From Ferrimonas lipolytica (lineage in GTDB: Bacteria > Pseudomonadota > Gammaproteobacteria > Enterobacterales > Shewanellaceae): DNA of 64,000 nucleotides. The position numbers and the translations under genes were made by a program. Every line of letters starts with the position of its first letter. The first letter of the stretch is position 1. The notes beneath the pieces were generated by a model. That model saw only the letters and a list, made by a program, of their open reading frames with translations, did no database searches and was not told where the DNA came from. Below are positions 44,418 to 53,603 of this stretch, in pieces. The DNA is taken from assembly GCF_012295575.1 (NCBI RefSeq), contig NZ_CP051180.1:3348001-3412000 (forward strand), given 5' to 3'.

Positions 44418-45736
44418 AGGTCCTTATCCTCCTCGGCCGCCAGCACACCTACGGTACGACGCGCTTTGGTAAGGTAGGTTTGTGCTACACGTTGAATATC
44501 TGCGGGGGTAACCGCTTGGTAAGCCTCTGGCGCATTGAACAGCTTGCTGTAATCACCAAAATAGAGCTCGTAAGTGCCAACGGTGTTGGAGCGGCCGTTG
44601 ATGGTTTGCATCTGTTTATAGAACTCCATCAACTTATGGTTCTTCACCTTATCCAGTTCAGCCTGTGAAACTAACTCAGTGCTCAGACGATTTACTTCCT
44701 GAATAAGGGTGTGTTCCAGCTTGGAAGGATCCCCCTGCGGATTAGCAATCGCGTATAGATAGAACAGGTTAGGGTCAAAGCTTTTGGGTAGGTAGCCATC
44801 AACCGCTAACGCCAACTGTTCGTCCACTAATGCACGGTTGAGACGGCTGGATTTCCCTTTTAACAACAGATCGGACAACAGGTCCAATGCATAGAAGTCG
44901 GCATCGCTACTGGCTGGAATTTTATAAGCGACCATTAAGTTGGTGCTGGAGACCGACGGTTTCTGTACGTATACCCGTTTTTCACCCTTCTGCTCCGGCT
45001 CAATGGTACGAACTACTGCTGGCGTAGGTTGAGCAGGAATTACCCCAAAGTATTGCTCTGCCATCTGCTTAACTTCAGCAAACTTAACGGCACCGGAGAT
45101 CACTACCACCGCATTATTCGGCGCGTAATAGGTTTTGTGATACTGCTTGAGATCATCCAAGGTCCACGCATTAATGTCTGACTCATGGCCAATAACCGAC
45201 CAGCTGTACGGGTGAGCGCGAAAAGCTGCGCCTTTTACTTCTTCGCTGAGCATGCGCCAGTTGGAGTTTTCCAAACCGGTGCGACGCTCAGAGGAAACGA
45301 CCCCACGTTCGCTATCAACCATTTTTGGATCGATGGTTAGTGAACTGATGCGATCCGCTTCCAGTGAGAAGATCACCTCCATCGCTTCCGCTGGGAACCA
45401 ATCGGTGTAAACCGTGAGATCTTCGGTGGTGTATGCGTTGTTGGCGCCGCCAGCAGCTTCCATCGTGCGATCGAACATCTTCGGCGCGTAATGTTCCGAG
45501 CCGTTAAACATCATATGTTCGAAAAAGTGGGATAAACCGGTAATGCCTGGCACCTCATTACGAGAGCCGACTTTCCAGAATAGGTACATGTTGGCATTAG
45601 GGATGGTGTTGTCTTCCATCACCATTATCTTCATGCCATTGTCGAGGGTGAAGCTCTGCACATCTTCAACGGTGGTGGCTTGTGCCAATCCAGTTGTAGA
45701 AAGCAGCAGCCCAATCCAGAGGCTACGCATTGCCAT
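44414..45736 (-). CDS. M16-family zinc metallopeptidase, catalytic subunit
   Basis: 440 residues from ATG 45736, chosen for the AAGGAG site before it and the signal peptide MAMRSLWIGLLLSTTGLAQA. The inverted zinc motif HFFEH is in GLSHFFEHMMFNGSEHY, with the downstream glutamate in the M16 position. A periplasmic peptidase expected to form a heterodimer with the non-catalytic lipoprotein whose gene overlaps it. Likely degrades peptides in the periplasm. Confidence 0.9.
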   Translation of the reverse strand: MAMRSLWIGLLLSTTGLAQATTVEDVQSFTLDNGMKIMVMEDNTIPNANMYLFWKVGSRNEVPGITGLSHFFEHMMFNGSEHYAPKMFDRTMEAAGGANNAYTTEDLTVYTDWFPAEAMEVIFSLEADRISSLTIDPKMVDSERGVVSSERRTGLENSNWRMLSEEVKGAAFRAHPYSWSVIGHESDINAWTLDDLKQYHKTYYAPNNAVVVISGAVKFAEVKQMAEQYFGVIPAQPTPAVVRTIEPEQKGEKRVYVQKPSVSSTNLMVAYKIPASSDADFYALDLLSDLLLKGKSSRLNRALVDEQLALAVDGYLPKSFDPNLFYLYAIANPQGDPSKLEHTLIQEVNRLSTELVSQAELDKVKNHKLMEFYKQMQTINGRSNTVGTYELYFGDYSKLFNAPEAYQAVTPADIQRVAQTYLTKARRTVGVLAAEEDKDL

Positions 45737-45837
45737 CTTGGTCTCCTTAGATCCTTGTAGAAACAGTGACCTAAGTTTGGCCCTAGGCCAGATTACGAAC
45801 AAGGGCATTGCGCAAAAGATATGTCAGAGTTTGTTAC

Positions 45838-46368
45838 TTAGCGACTGCTCCACTGTGCATGGGTTAGGCAAAAAGTTTGCCAATGGCCGTGCTCATCGGA
45901 AAATTCGCTGATGGGGTGCATACCGAGCTTTCGCAACACCTGCACTGAGCCTGGGTTAGCTGGCATAGCATGCGCCACAATCTGCGGCAGTTTGAATTGC
46001 TCGAAGCCAAGCTGCAGTGCCAACCGCCCCGCATCGGTGGCGATGCCTCTACCCCACAGCTCTAATGGCACGCGATAACCCAAGTCAATTTCTGAGCTAC
46101 CTCCGCTGTTAATGGTTTGCCGAAGGCCGCAAAATCCGCCGTAGCGACCATCGTGCAGATAGATGCTCCACCGGCCAAAACCATGCTGTTGATAGTGGTC
46201 GTAATTGCGCAGAAATAGTGCCGCTTCAGCCTCAGAAGCAAAGGGCTTATCGCCGGTAAATTCAAGCACCTTTGGCTGATCGTTCATCAGTTTAAATGCA
46301 GCGGCATCGCTGTCGTCAAACTGATGCAGCGACAATGTACTTGAACGTGCAACCTCTAATCCGGGCAT
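45838..46368 (-). CDS. GNAT acetyltransferase, RimJ/RimL type
   Basis: A 176-residue acetyltransferase. LSLHQFDDSDAAAFKLMND opens the fold. The acetyl-CoA segment is LWGRGIATDAGRLALQLGF (the usual Q/RGxGxA reads GRGIAT). NPGSVQVLRKLGM is the conserved C-terminal turn of the ribosomal-protein acetyltransferase subgroup. The substrate is not known. It ends 10 bp before the next gene, so the two probably share a transcript. Confidence 0.85.
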   Translation of the reverse strand: MPGLEVARSSTLSLHQFDDSDAAAFKLMNDQPKVLEFTGDKPFASEAEAALFLRNYDHYQQHGFGRWSIYLHDGRYGGFCGLRQTINSGGSSEIDLGYRVPLELWGRGIATDAGRLALQLGFEQFKLPQIVAHAMPANPGSVQVLRKLGMHPISEFSDEHGHWQTFCLTHAQWSSR

Positions 46369-46378
46369 CTATCCCTCC

Positions 46379-47815
46379 TTAGGATTCTGATTGTGGATAG
46401 CCATCCACACTAAAACGCCTACGCACTGCCTGCAGTTCACTATTGCCAGCCTCAATGGCGCTGTCTAACTGCGCGACCAGCTCTGGTGCCAGCTGATGAA
46501 TAGCCAAGCCTAGCTCAGATTGCGGCAATACTCGTTGATAGGCCTGCCACAACAGTTGCGCACCAAGGTTTAAATCTGGCTGCGGCAGCTCTTGCTCAAA
46601 GTGGGCCAATGCCAGCTCAAACATCGCCCGTGGCAAGGCACCATACTCAATGGCTTGCTGATATAGCGCTTCCGCTGCCGCGGCATTGGCCTCGATACCA
46701 TCGCCATCCAATCGACGCTGAGCCAAATCCGCCAGCGCTTCAGGGTAGTGCTGTTCGGCAGCACTTTGCAGCCACTGCATGCCAGATAACGCATCGACGG
46801 TGCCGCCCTCACCAGCAAACAGCATAACCGCTAGCTGGTATTGCGCGTGGGGATAACCCGCTTGCGCACCTTGTTCGGCACAGCGACGCGCCTGCTGGTA
46901 ATCCGCTTGGCCAAGTAGCCCCTTGTAATACAGCACAGCGAGATTGGCTAACGCCTCTGGCTGCTCTTGCTCCGCCCCTGCCAATAAATAGTGCTCGGCC
47001 AATTGTGGATCGGCACTAAAGCCATGACTGCCGGTGAGGTGAAAGTAGCCCACCAATGCCTGTGCATCGGCGTTTTTTTCCTCCGCCGCGGCTTGGATAA
47101 GCTCTAACGCCAGTGCTTCATCCATCTCACCGCCGTAGCCGTGCAACAGCGCCACGCCGTGCTCAAAGCGAGCACCAGCGTGACGCAAAGCGGCACGTTC
47201 AAACCAATAAGCCGCTTGAGTCAGTTCGTCACTGGAGTCACTTTGCAGCTGCGTTTCGTTAGCTTCAGCGAACGACAGCTCTTGCTCATGTCGTGCCGCT
47301 GCTCGGGCTTTCAGTGACAGCCCAACCAAATATTGCGCCTCGGCGTCGTCGTCCATTACCGCTCGATAACACAGCTCTCGACCGGCCTCAGCATCAACCG
47401 GAGCAAACTGCCATTCAGGCACCTCATCGGTCTCTGCGAGGAGCGGATAGAGATCAGCACAGAGGTTGGCGCAATCCTTAACGCTTTTGGTTGCCAGCAG
47501 AACCAGCTGCTGTTGCGATAATTGGTATTTCTCTGGGTGAGCACCTTTGTTGCCGTCATTACGAAGTTTATGCAACTTACGGGTAAGGCGCATATCAATA
47601 AGCCGAGTTTTGCCCAGCTGATCAATGCGGTCGTAGAGGTTTTTAGAGCGAAACTCGATCTGTTTCAGTGCCGCTATCTGCTCAACCAACCGATGAGCAA
47701 CGCTACGCAGGTGCACCAGCGCATAGGTCGGTACATCAAGACAGTAATTCCGGGCCAGCTGATAGTCGTCAATCAACTCGCGGTTGAGCCGTCGAACTAG
47801 CTCTAGATCGTTCAT
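46379..47815 (-). CDS. DUF4145-like domain fused to Sel1 repeats
   Basis: 478 residues. Residues 1-125 resemble DUF4145 (ALVHLRSVAHRLVEQ, KLHKLRNDGNKGAH). From about 140 to 430 there are Sel1/TPR-like helical repeats (AQYLVGLSLKARA, ALLHGYGGEMDEALALELIQ, AVLYYKGLLGQADYQQARRC, AVMLFAGEGGTVDALSGMQW). Such proteins are cytosolic scaffolds in many bacteria. No enzymatic motif is seen. Confidence 0.8.
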   Translation of the reverse strand: MNDLELVRRLNRELIDDYQLARNYCLDVPTYALVHLRSVAHRLVEQIAALKQIEFRSKNLYDRIDQLGKTRLIDMRLTRKLHKLRNDGNKGAHPEKYQLSQQQLVLLATKSVKDCANLCADLYPLLAETDEVPEWQFAPVDAEAGRELCYRAVMDDDAEAQYLVGLSLKARAAARHEQELSFAEANETQLQSDSSDELTQAAYWFERAALRHAGARFEHGVALLHGYGGEMDEALALELIQAAAEEKNADAQALVGYFHLTGSHGFSADPQLAEHYLLAGAEQEQPEALANLAVLYYKGLLGQADYQQARRCAEQGAQAGYPHAQYQLAVMLFAGEGGTVDALSGMQWLQSAAEQHYPEALADLAQRRLDGDGIEANAAAAEALYQQAIEYGALPRAMFELALAHFEQELPQPDLNLGAQLLWQAYQRVLPQSELGLAIHQLAPELVAQLDSAIEAGNSELQAVRRRFSVDGYPQSES

Positions 47816-48171
47816 ATTGCTGATATACCATAATCAAAAACACTATTTTTCATCATACCACCGGAATAACCCAGCAAAGCATGATGTTGATAGCGCAAAG
47901 TAAAAATAACCAGTAGCGACCAATAACAAGGCCGCGAAGGTTGTCTTAGTGCTGATTTTTCTATTGTTAGTTCACAGTTAAGCCGCTTAAGTAGTGACCT
48001 ATATCTGACTCTATTGCTGTGCTCACCAACACCATAATTCGCTTTGCTATGATTACAACCACATTGAAATCTCTGCCAATACCGATGGATTACTGTACTG
48101 CGAAAATGACGCAGGCTAGCCTCGAGGTACGTTTCACCAATCATTTAATTTGCTCACAGGGACAAACCTTC
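47816..48171. other. divergent intergenic region, no gene seen
   Basis: 356 bp between divergent genes. Overlapping frames here lack ribosome sites and known content. The ribosome site AGGGA precedes the gene at 48172. Confidence 0.4.
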
Positions 48172-49041
48172 ATGACGACGCAAACGCTGATCAGCACGGT
48201 GACCAAAACGTTGCTATCAACCGGTGCTCTAGCTATGGCGCTTTACTCTACTAGCACTTTCGCACAGGCGAATACGCTGTCCATCAAAGAGAAAGCCGAA
48301 GCTATCGTCACCAGTATCGAAACTCGTGACTCCGCAGCCATTAAACACATCAACCGTCGTCAGTTCATTCAACATAATCCCGCGATTGAAGATGGACTGG
48401 TTGGTTTTGGTACCACCTGGCACATGCTGCCGGCAGATACAACTAAGGCCAGTGTTACCCGAGTAATTCAGGATGATGACTTCGTAATAACGCACGGCGA
48501 GTACAACTACCTCGGCCCTAAGGTTGGCTTCGAAGTGTTCCGCTTTGAAGAAGGCAAAGCGGTAGAACATTGGGATAACTTCCAAAAGCGACAGGGCAAC
48601 AACGCCAGCGGTCGCAGCCAAACAGATGGTATTGCCGCCATCACCGATCTGGATAAAACCGACGCTAACAAAGCGCTGGTAAGCGACTTCGTCACCACGG
48701 TGCTCATCGGCCGTGATGTCGATAACATCAACCAATTTATCGGTACCGCGGCGGCTGATTATCTACAACACAACCCAAGCATGGCCGATGGTGCCGTTGC
48801 GGTTATTGCTGCTGTTACTGCCGACGGCACCGCCCCAAGCTACCAAACCAATCACAAAATTTTGGGTGAAGGTAACTTTGTGTTAGCCATCAGCGAAGGT
48901 TCATTCAACAGCAAGCCGGTGGCCATCTATGATCTATTCCGCCTCGATAACGGCATGATTGTTGAGCACTGGGATACCGTTGAGGTGATTCCAGCGACTT
49001 CGAAATGGGCCAACGATAACGGCAAGTTCGGCTTTAACTAA
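48172..49041 (+). CDS. exported SnoaL-like protein with two NTF2-type domains
   Basis: 289 residues from ATG 48172 (CAGGGACAAACCTTC before it). The signal peptide is TKTLLSTGALAMALYSTS, then TFAQA. Two tandem SnoaL-like units follow: first EKAEAIVTSIETRDSAAIKH, IQHNPAIEDG, FEVFRFEEGKAVEHWDNFQ; second LVSDFVTTVLIG, LQHNPSMADG, YDLFRLDNGMIVEHWDTVE. The matching QHNP and VEHWD motifs show an internal duplication. The catalytic role is unknown; the family includes polyketide cyclases and many stress-linked proteins. The long frame upstream of 48172 is not supported. Confidence 0.85.
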   Translation: MTTQTLISTVTKTLLSTGALAMALYSTSTFAQANTLSIKEKAEAIVTSIETRDSAAIKHINRRQFIQHNPAIEDGLVGFGTTWHMLPADTTKASVTRVIQDDDFVITHGEYNYLGPKVGFEVFRFEEGKAVEHWDNFQKRQGNNASGRSQTDGIAAITDLDKTDANKALVSDFVTTVLIGRDVDNINQFIGTAAADYLQHNPSMADGAVAVIAAVTADGTAPSYQTNHKILGEGNFVLAISEGSFNSKPVAIYDLFRLDNGMIVEHWDTVEVIPATSKWANDNGKFGFN

Positions 49042-49104
49042 ACCCAATGGCGTTTATTCACAGGTCGCATCAATCGATTGGTGCGGCTTTTAAGGCTGAA
49101 TACG

Positions 49105-49281
49105 GTTAAAGCACCGGCTAGGCACGTCCTGATACAAAGGGGAATTCCAAAGGGGGCAGAGCTCCCCCCCCCCTAATGCATACAAGAATGTGCCGTCGCT
49201 ACCGCGACATAACCCCTTAAGAGTACTGCAACCGATACAGCCGCAGGCTTAAGATAAACTTCAACAGCTAACTACGACACA
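49105..49281. repeat. interspersed non-coding repeat, copy 2
   Basis: Shares GTTAAAGCACCGGCTAGGC, CCAAAGGGGGCAGAGCTCC, ACAAGAATGTGCCGTCGC, ACCGCGACATAACCCCTTAA and the following block with 42639-42888, with scattered changes and one internal deletion. It lies between the SnoaL-like gene and the transporter, again in non-coding DNA. Confidence 0.82.
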
Positions 49282-49287
49282 GTCTTT

Positions 49288-50610
49288 TTATTTGTCCGCA
49301 ACGCTGGCGATTCGGCTGGCCAAACGACGCTGCAGCGCACGTTGACTGGTTTTACCCAGTCGGTAATGCCACACCAGCCATAACATCGGCAGCAATAACA
49401 ACGACGGCCAAACAATAAAACCAAGCTTCAAGCCAACGCTCGCCGATTCACTTAACTCACCTTTGCCAGAAAAGCCAAAGAAGGCAGCAATACCCAGCGC
49501 TAATGCGCTGCCAAAGCCCTGATTGAGCTTGACCGCAAACGCCTGAATCGAAAACAGGGTGGCGGCCCGATCGCGGCGGTTACGCCAACGGTCGTAATCA
49601 ACGATATCGGCCATCATCGACGGCAACACAATCGCTACCAAGCCGACACACAGACCAACCCCGCCCATAGCAATCTGCATCTGCATTAGTGCCGAATCAC
49701 CAGGAGCTATCGTTGCTATCCACAACAATAGCGCTATTAACAGCAGCGCCGATGCGGCCCAGGCTCGATGCTTTTCAACTCGCTTAAGAAGCTGCGCCCA
49801 GCCTGGTATCGATAGCACCATCATCAGCGTCATTGGCATTGCCACCTGTACAATCTTATCGCCCAGCTGTAAGTAATAACGGGCATAGATAACAAACATG
49901 CCGGAGATCCCACCGATCGCTAAGCCAAACAAAACTTGTGTCACGATAAAATATCGCAGTATGGGCAGTTGCCCCCACAATCGCCAAAGATCAGCGAAAC
50001 GAGGTCGTTGTTGTTGTGGCTCAAATTCTGGCACCGTCCGCCACATGACGAGTAAGGTCAGTGGCAAAGAGATCAGGATAAACAACGCAATGGCGTGAAA
50101 TACATCCGGAGAAAAGTCGTTTTTCCCTAATAACAGCAAAGGCATCGCCATAAACAACACCCCACCGCCAAAGCCAAGCAGCTGGCGCCACAACACCACT
50201 CGGTTACGTTCTTGATAATCATCAGAGAGTGACGCAGTAAGTGTACTGTGGGGAATTTCGATTAGGGTCCAGCCTAACGTCACCAACATATACCACCCCA
50301 GTAGGTAAGTGATGTCAGCGTGCGCAGGCGGTTGATAGAGCGGGTATGTCGATGCCATCAATAACAACACCCCCAACAACATCCACGGTTTGCGCTTGCC
50401 GGAGCGATCGCTCAGATAACCAATTAGGGGATCGGTTAGCGCATCGAACATTCGTGCAATTAGGGTCACGCTGGCCAATGCCGCGGCAGTAACGGCTGTA
50501 TATTCCAGATAATAGTTGGGTAATATCGAGGCGGTCGGCGACATTAACATCGACAACGGCATGTTAATTAAGCTGAAAGCTATCAGCTGCAAAGTAGAGA
50601 AACGTTTCAT
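49288..50610 (-). CDS. GPH-family (MelB-like) cation:sugar symporter
   Basis: A 440-residue, 12-segment transporter of the major facilitator type. The MelB/GPH signature is RMFDALTDPLIGYLSDRSGK with RKPWMLLG next. Also EIPHSTLTASLSDDYQERNR and SMMADIVDYDRWRNRRDRAA. The substrate is likely a sugar or glycoside but cannot be assigned. Monocistronic on the minus strand. Confidence 0.88.
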   Translation of the reverse strand: MKRFSTLQLIAFSLINMPLSMLMSPTASILPNYYLEYTAVTAAALASVTLIARMFDALTDPLIGYLSDRSGKRKPWMLLGVLLLMASTYPLYQPPAHADITYLLGWYMLVTLGWTLIEIPHSTLTASLSDDYQERNRVVLWRQLLGFGGGVLFMAMPLLLLGKNDFSPDVFHAIALFILISLPLTLLVMWRTVPEFEPQQQRPRFADLWRLWGQLPILRYFIVTQVLFGLAIGGISGMFVIYARYYLQLGDKIVQVAMPMTLMMVLSIPGWAQLLKRVEKHRAWAASALLLIALLLWIATIAPGDSALMQMQIAMGGVGLCVGLVAIVLPSMMADIVDYDRWRNRRDRAATLFSIQAFAVKLNQGFGSALALGIAAFFGFSGKGELSESASVGLKLGFIVWPSLLLLPMLWLVWHYRLGKTSQRALQRRLASRIASVADK

Positions 50611-50644
50611 GCGCAGAAACCGAGTATCCCGATATAAAGTTAAG

Positions 50645-50678
50645 CAACAAAAAAGCAGTGCCTTAGGACACTGCTTTT
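50645..50678 (-). terminator. terminator after ftnA
   Basis: AAAAGCAGTG pairs with CACTGCTTTT. TTTTTTGTTG follows on the minus strand, 19 bp past the ferritin stop. Confidence 0.88.
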
Positions 50679-50696
50679 GGCAAAAATGGTATGGCG

Positions 50697-51227
50697 TTAT
50701 TCGGCGCTGCTTTCTTTCATCACGCTGCCACTCTCTTCCGTAGCCAGTTGCCCCAGCTCCTTGTCGATAAGGTACAGGCTAGCGCCATCGTTACCAACTA
50801 GATCGATGCGGTCGAGAATGCCTTTGAATAGCTTCTCTTCTTCATGTTGCTCAGCCACGTACCACTGCAGGAAATTAAAGGTAGAGTAGTCTTGGTTAGC
50901 AAATGCGGTATGGGCCAGATCGTTGATCTTTTGAGTGATCAGCTGTTCGTGTTCAAAGGTCTTCACAAACACATCTTTTAACGACTCGAACTGTGAATCC
51001 GGAGCATCGATTGCCCCCAACAGTGGCATACCACCGGCCTCTGACACATAGGTGAACAAACGGCGCATATGCTCCATCTCCTCATCCGCGTGAGCCCGCA
51101 GGAATACTGCCGCGCCCTCAAATCCTTTATCTTCGCACCACGCGCTCATCTGTAGATACAGATTAGAGGAGAAAAATTCCAAATTAATCTGTTCGTTGAG
51201 TCGTGCGGTCATCGCTTCGGCCAGCAT
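50697..51227 (-). CDS. ftnA: non-haem ferritin FtnA
   Basis: A 176-residue cytoplasmic iron-storage ferritin. Four-helix landmarks: [20 protein letters not shown], the ferroxidase glutamate/histidine segment [15 protein letters not shown], then [15 protein letters not shown]. The C-terminal tail is acidic. It stores iron as a ferric core. Length and motifs match E. coli FtnA. Confidence 0.95.
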   Translation of the reverse strand: MLAEAMTARLNEQINLEFFSSNLYLQMSAWCEDKGFEGAAVFLRAHADEEMEHMRRLFTYVSEAGGMPLLGAIDAPDSQFESLKDVFVKTFEHEQLITQKINDLAHTAFANQDYSTFNFLQWYVAEQHEEEKLFKGILDRIDLVGNDGASLYLIDKELGQLATEESGSVMKESSAE

Positions 51228-51280
51228 AAATAAACTCCTTGTTTAAAAGCCTCTACTGTCCGCTATGTTGCTACGGCTCT

Positions 51281-51688
51281 CTAGCGGTTGCAACACATCA
51301 ACAGCAAAGGTTGCCGATTAAGATAAACGTTGTAGGCGGTTAAGATTGGCTCTGGCGCCTCTGCAACGAGTTGGTAATCGGCTTGATGATAAAGCGACTG
51401 CAGATGTGGATAGGGAAAACACCAAATGGGTTCAGGATTCTGCGCCCCGACAAACTGCAGCAACTGTAATGCTATACCTTGCTGACGCCGCTGCGGATCA
51501 ACCAACAGCGCTCTTAACAACCAATGGCCACCAATACGGCGCAACCGTAATGACGCCACAATCTGTTGACTGTTATCGCGGATCACCGCTACCCGTTCGT
51601 CTGCCTTAGCTTTTTCTTTACTGCCACAACGTTTGTAAAACGCGCTAGCCAACGGCGTTTGAATGGAAGTTAACCACTGCGGGGTCAT
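51281..51688 (-). CDS. short GNAT acetyltransferase
   Basis: 135 residues. AVIRDNSQQIVASLRLRRIG and LLRALLVDPQRRQQGIALQL match the GNAT strand and acetyl-CoA loop (RRQQGIA). It ends with a Cys-rich tail (LLMCCNR). The first strand of the fold is short. Acceptor unknown. It starts 13 bp after rsmJ and is probably co-transcribed. Confidence 0.8.
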   Translation of the reverse strand: MTPQWLTSIQTPLASAFYKRCGSKEKAKADERVAVIRDNSQQIVASLRLRRIGGHWLLRALLVDPQRRQQGIALQLLQFVGAQNPEPIWCFPYPHLQSLYHQADYQLVAEAPEPILTAYNVYLNRQPLLLMCCNR

Positions 51689-51701
51689 GTCGTTGCCCTA
51701 A

Positions 51702-52457
51702 TCAGGCCATAGCCGCCTTCACGTAGACGTCAAAGCGATTCTTCTTAGTGGCAATCACTGTGCTCGGCTTTTGCCCAGCCAAATCCTCAGCGTAATCAGG
51801 GCGCTTTACCACCACGCGCTTAGTAGCCAAGGCGTATGCTGGGGCAAACAAGCCATCGGCATCGATATCGGCACCAACCAATTGCTGGAATACCCGCATC
51901 TCCTTTTTAACTAAAGCAGACTTCGCTCGGTGGGGGTACATCGGATCAAGGTAAACCACGTCAGGTTTGAGTGTCAGCTCACTGAGCTGCTCGACGCTGT
52001 TGCCGTGGTGCAGATGCAAACGTTGTTGTACCCAAGAGCCAATCTCGCTGTCTTGATAGGCACGGCGCAAGCCATCGTCCAGTAGCGCGGCCACAACGGG
52101 ATGACGCTCAACCATAGTGACGGTGCAACCTAACGTGGCCAACACAAACGCATCACGCCCCAATCCAGCGGTGCCATCAACCACAGTTGGCATTACCCCA
52201 CCCTTTAAGCCCACGGCTTTGGCAATCGCCTGACCACGGCCACCGCCAAACTTGCGTCGATGCGCCACCGCCCCACTCACCAGATCGACCTCAATGGCGC
52301 CGAGTTTGGGTTCATCCCGCAGATACAGGCGCAGTCGGTCTTGTTCAAAACACAGCAAAAATGGCGCTTGTTCGGAATGCACTAAGTCCCAACGTGCGGC
52401 AATGGTTTGCAGCTGCTGAGGTTGCTCTCGAGTAAAATCTAGGTAGATGGCGATCAT
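51702..52457 (-). CDS. rsmJ: 16S rRNA (guanine-1516-N2) methyltransferase RsmJ
   Basis: 251 residues. SAM-binding [19 protein letters not shown], then [15 protein letters not shown], and the catalytic DPMYPHR (a DPPY-type motif). [16 protein letters not shown] is typical of RsmJ (YhiQ). It methylates G1516 of 16S rRNA using SAM. It lies near prlC and gor, matching the enteric rsmJ-prlC-gor neighbourhood with a TetR gene inserted. Confidence 0.95.
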   Translation of the reverse strand: MIAIYLDFTREQPQQLQTIAARWDLVHSEQAPFLLCFEQDRLRLYLRDEPKLGAIEVDLVSGAVAHRRKFGGGRGQAIAKAVGLKGGVMPTVVDGTAGLGRDAFVLATLGCTVTMVERHPVVAALLDDGLRRAYQDSEIGSWVQQRLHLHHGNSVEQLSELTLKPDVVYLDPMYPHRAKSALVKKEMRVFQQLVGADIDADGLFAPAYALATKRVVVKRPDYAEDLAGQKPSTVIATKKNRFDVYVKAAMA

Positions 52458-52581
52458 GGCGTGACAAGAACTCTAAAAAATCTGCTCGGCAGAGTAAAAG
52501 ATAGCGCCTAGATCAGCAAGAGCCGACCGAAGCCGACTCTTGTTTAGCAAAGCCTTAGTAGCAATAAATTGCTAATTAAGC

Positions 52582-53301
52582 TTATGCGACGCCCACTTCG
52601 CTCAATACCAAGCCTTCCAGCTGCTGTTGGTTTTGGCTTAATACTTCAAAGCAACGCTCATGCCAGTTGCCCACAGGTGCATTCAAGCCCGCTTTTTCCA
52701 GCAGCACCAATAATGCATCCATCATAATAGCTTCGTCTTGTAGCAACTTCACCGGCCCTAAGGTTTGGCGAGAAGCTTGCAGTTGCACACCAAGCATCAG
52801 TGCGCGACCTAATTCAGCAGTGCGCTCAACTTCAACCACATCCAGTTGTACTTCACCCACTTCCACAGCTGTCTTCAGTACGCTTTGCAGCACCTCAGAT
52901 AACTCACGGTTGGTATTACGCAGTGCAATTTGGCGTTGATCAGCGGCACGACACCATAGCTCAGTGTTATTCACCAGTACTTCTAATTGCGCCAGCACAT
53001 CATCCTGCACTAAGCGGCGGCGATCAGACAGCAACAATACAATGAATTTTTCAGCCGAACTGATTGGCATCAACTGCACTAACTCAAACCATTCGGTACG
53101 ACGTTGTACGGCCAGCTGAACCAAAGCAGCCATCATGTCCTCTTTGCTGAGGAAGTGACCATACAGAGTACCAACGGAACATTCTGCAACGCGGGCAACA
53201 TCTGCCATGCGAAAATCCAATGCTCCCTTGCTGCGCGCAGTACTTAATGCCGCAGCCAGAATTCGACGTTCTCGTGATTTGAACAGTTCCGATTTGTTCA
53301 T
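52582..53301 (-). CDS. TetR-family regulator, copy 4
   Basis: 239 residues from ATG 53301, preceded by GAGGGAG; the frame extends to 53373 without a ribosome site. The HTH is LDFRMADVARVAECSVGTLY, then GHFLSKEDMMAAL. The ligand region has VLVNNTELWCRAADQRQIAL, the same position as VWKHASH in the island regulators, so it is a distant relative. It is not next to an assT. Its target is unknown. Confidence 0.88.
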   Translation of the reverse strand: MNKSELFKSRERRILAAALSTARSKGALDFRMADVARVAECSVGTLYGHFLSKEDMMAALVQLAVQRRTEWFELVQLMPISSAEKFIVLLLSDRRRLVQDDVLAQLEVLVNNTELWCRAADQRQIALRNTNRELSEVLQSVLKTAVEVGEVQLDVVEVERTAELGRALMLGVQLQASRQTLGPVKLLQDEAIMMDALLVLLEKAGLNAPVGNWHERCFEVLSQNQQQLEGLVLSEVGVA

Positions 53302-53539
53302 TGCGTTTACTCCCTCAGACTCAAACAATCGGTGATCCTCGCGATTGAGCGAAGTCATCGTTACAAACTCCATAAAATCAGATTCAGCCGGTTCTATCTG
53401 AGATAGCGATCACACAACAATGCACTTTTATCTTTTAATAACAGTATGTTGCATGTAAAAACCATGTTCTAAGTGCTGTTTTACCATTTCCCTGCACTAA
53501 ATTTAAACAAGTCGCAAACATAACTCGAAAAAATATTAC

Positions 53540-53566
53540 AAAAACGCCCATGTGGTAACATGGGCG
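53540..53566 (-). terminator. terminator after prlC
   Basis: CGCCCATGT pairs with ACATGGGCG around GGTA. On the minus strand TTTTTG follows, 37 bp past the prlC stop. Confidence 0.9.
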
Positions 53567-53603
53567 CTATTGACATGGTAAAGACTTACTTAAAACACCT
53601 TAA

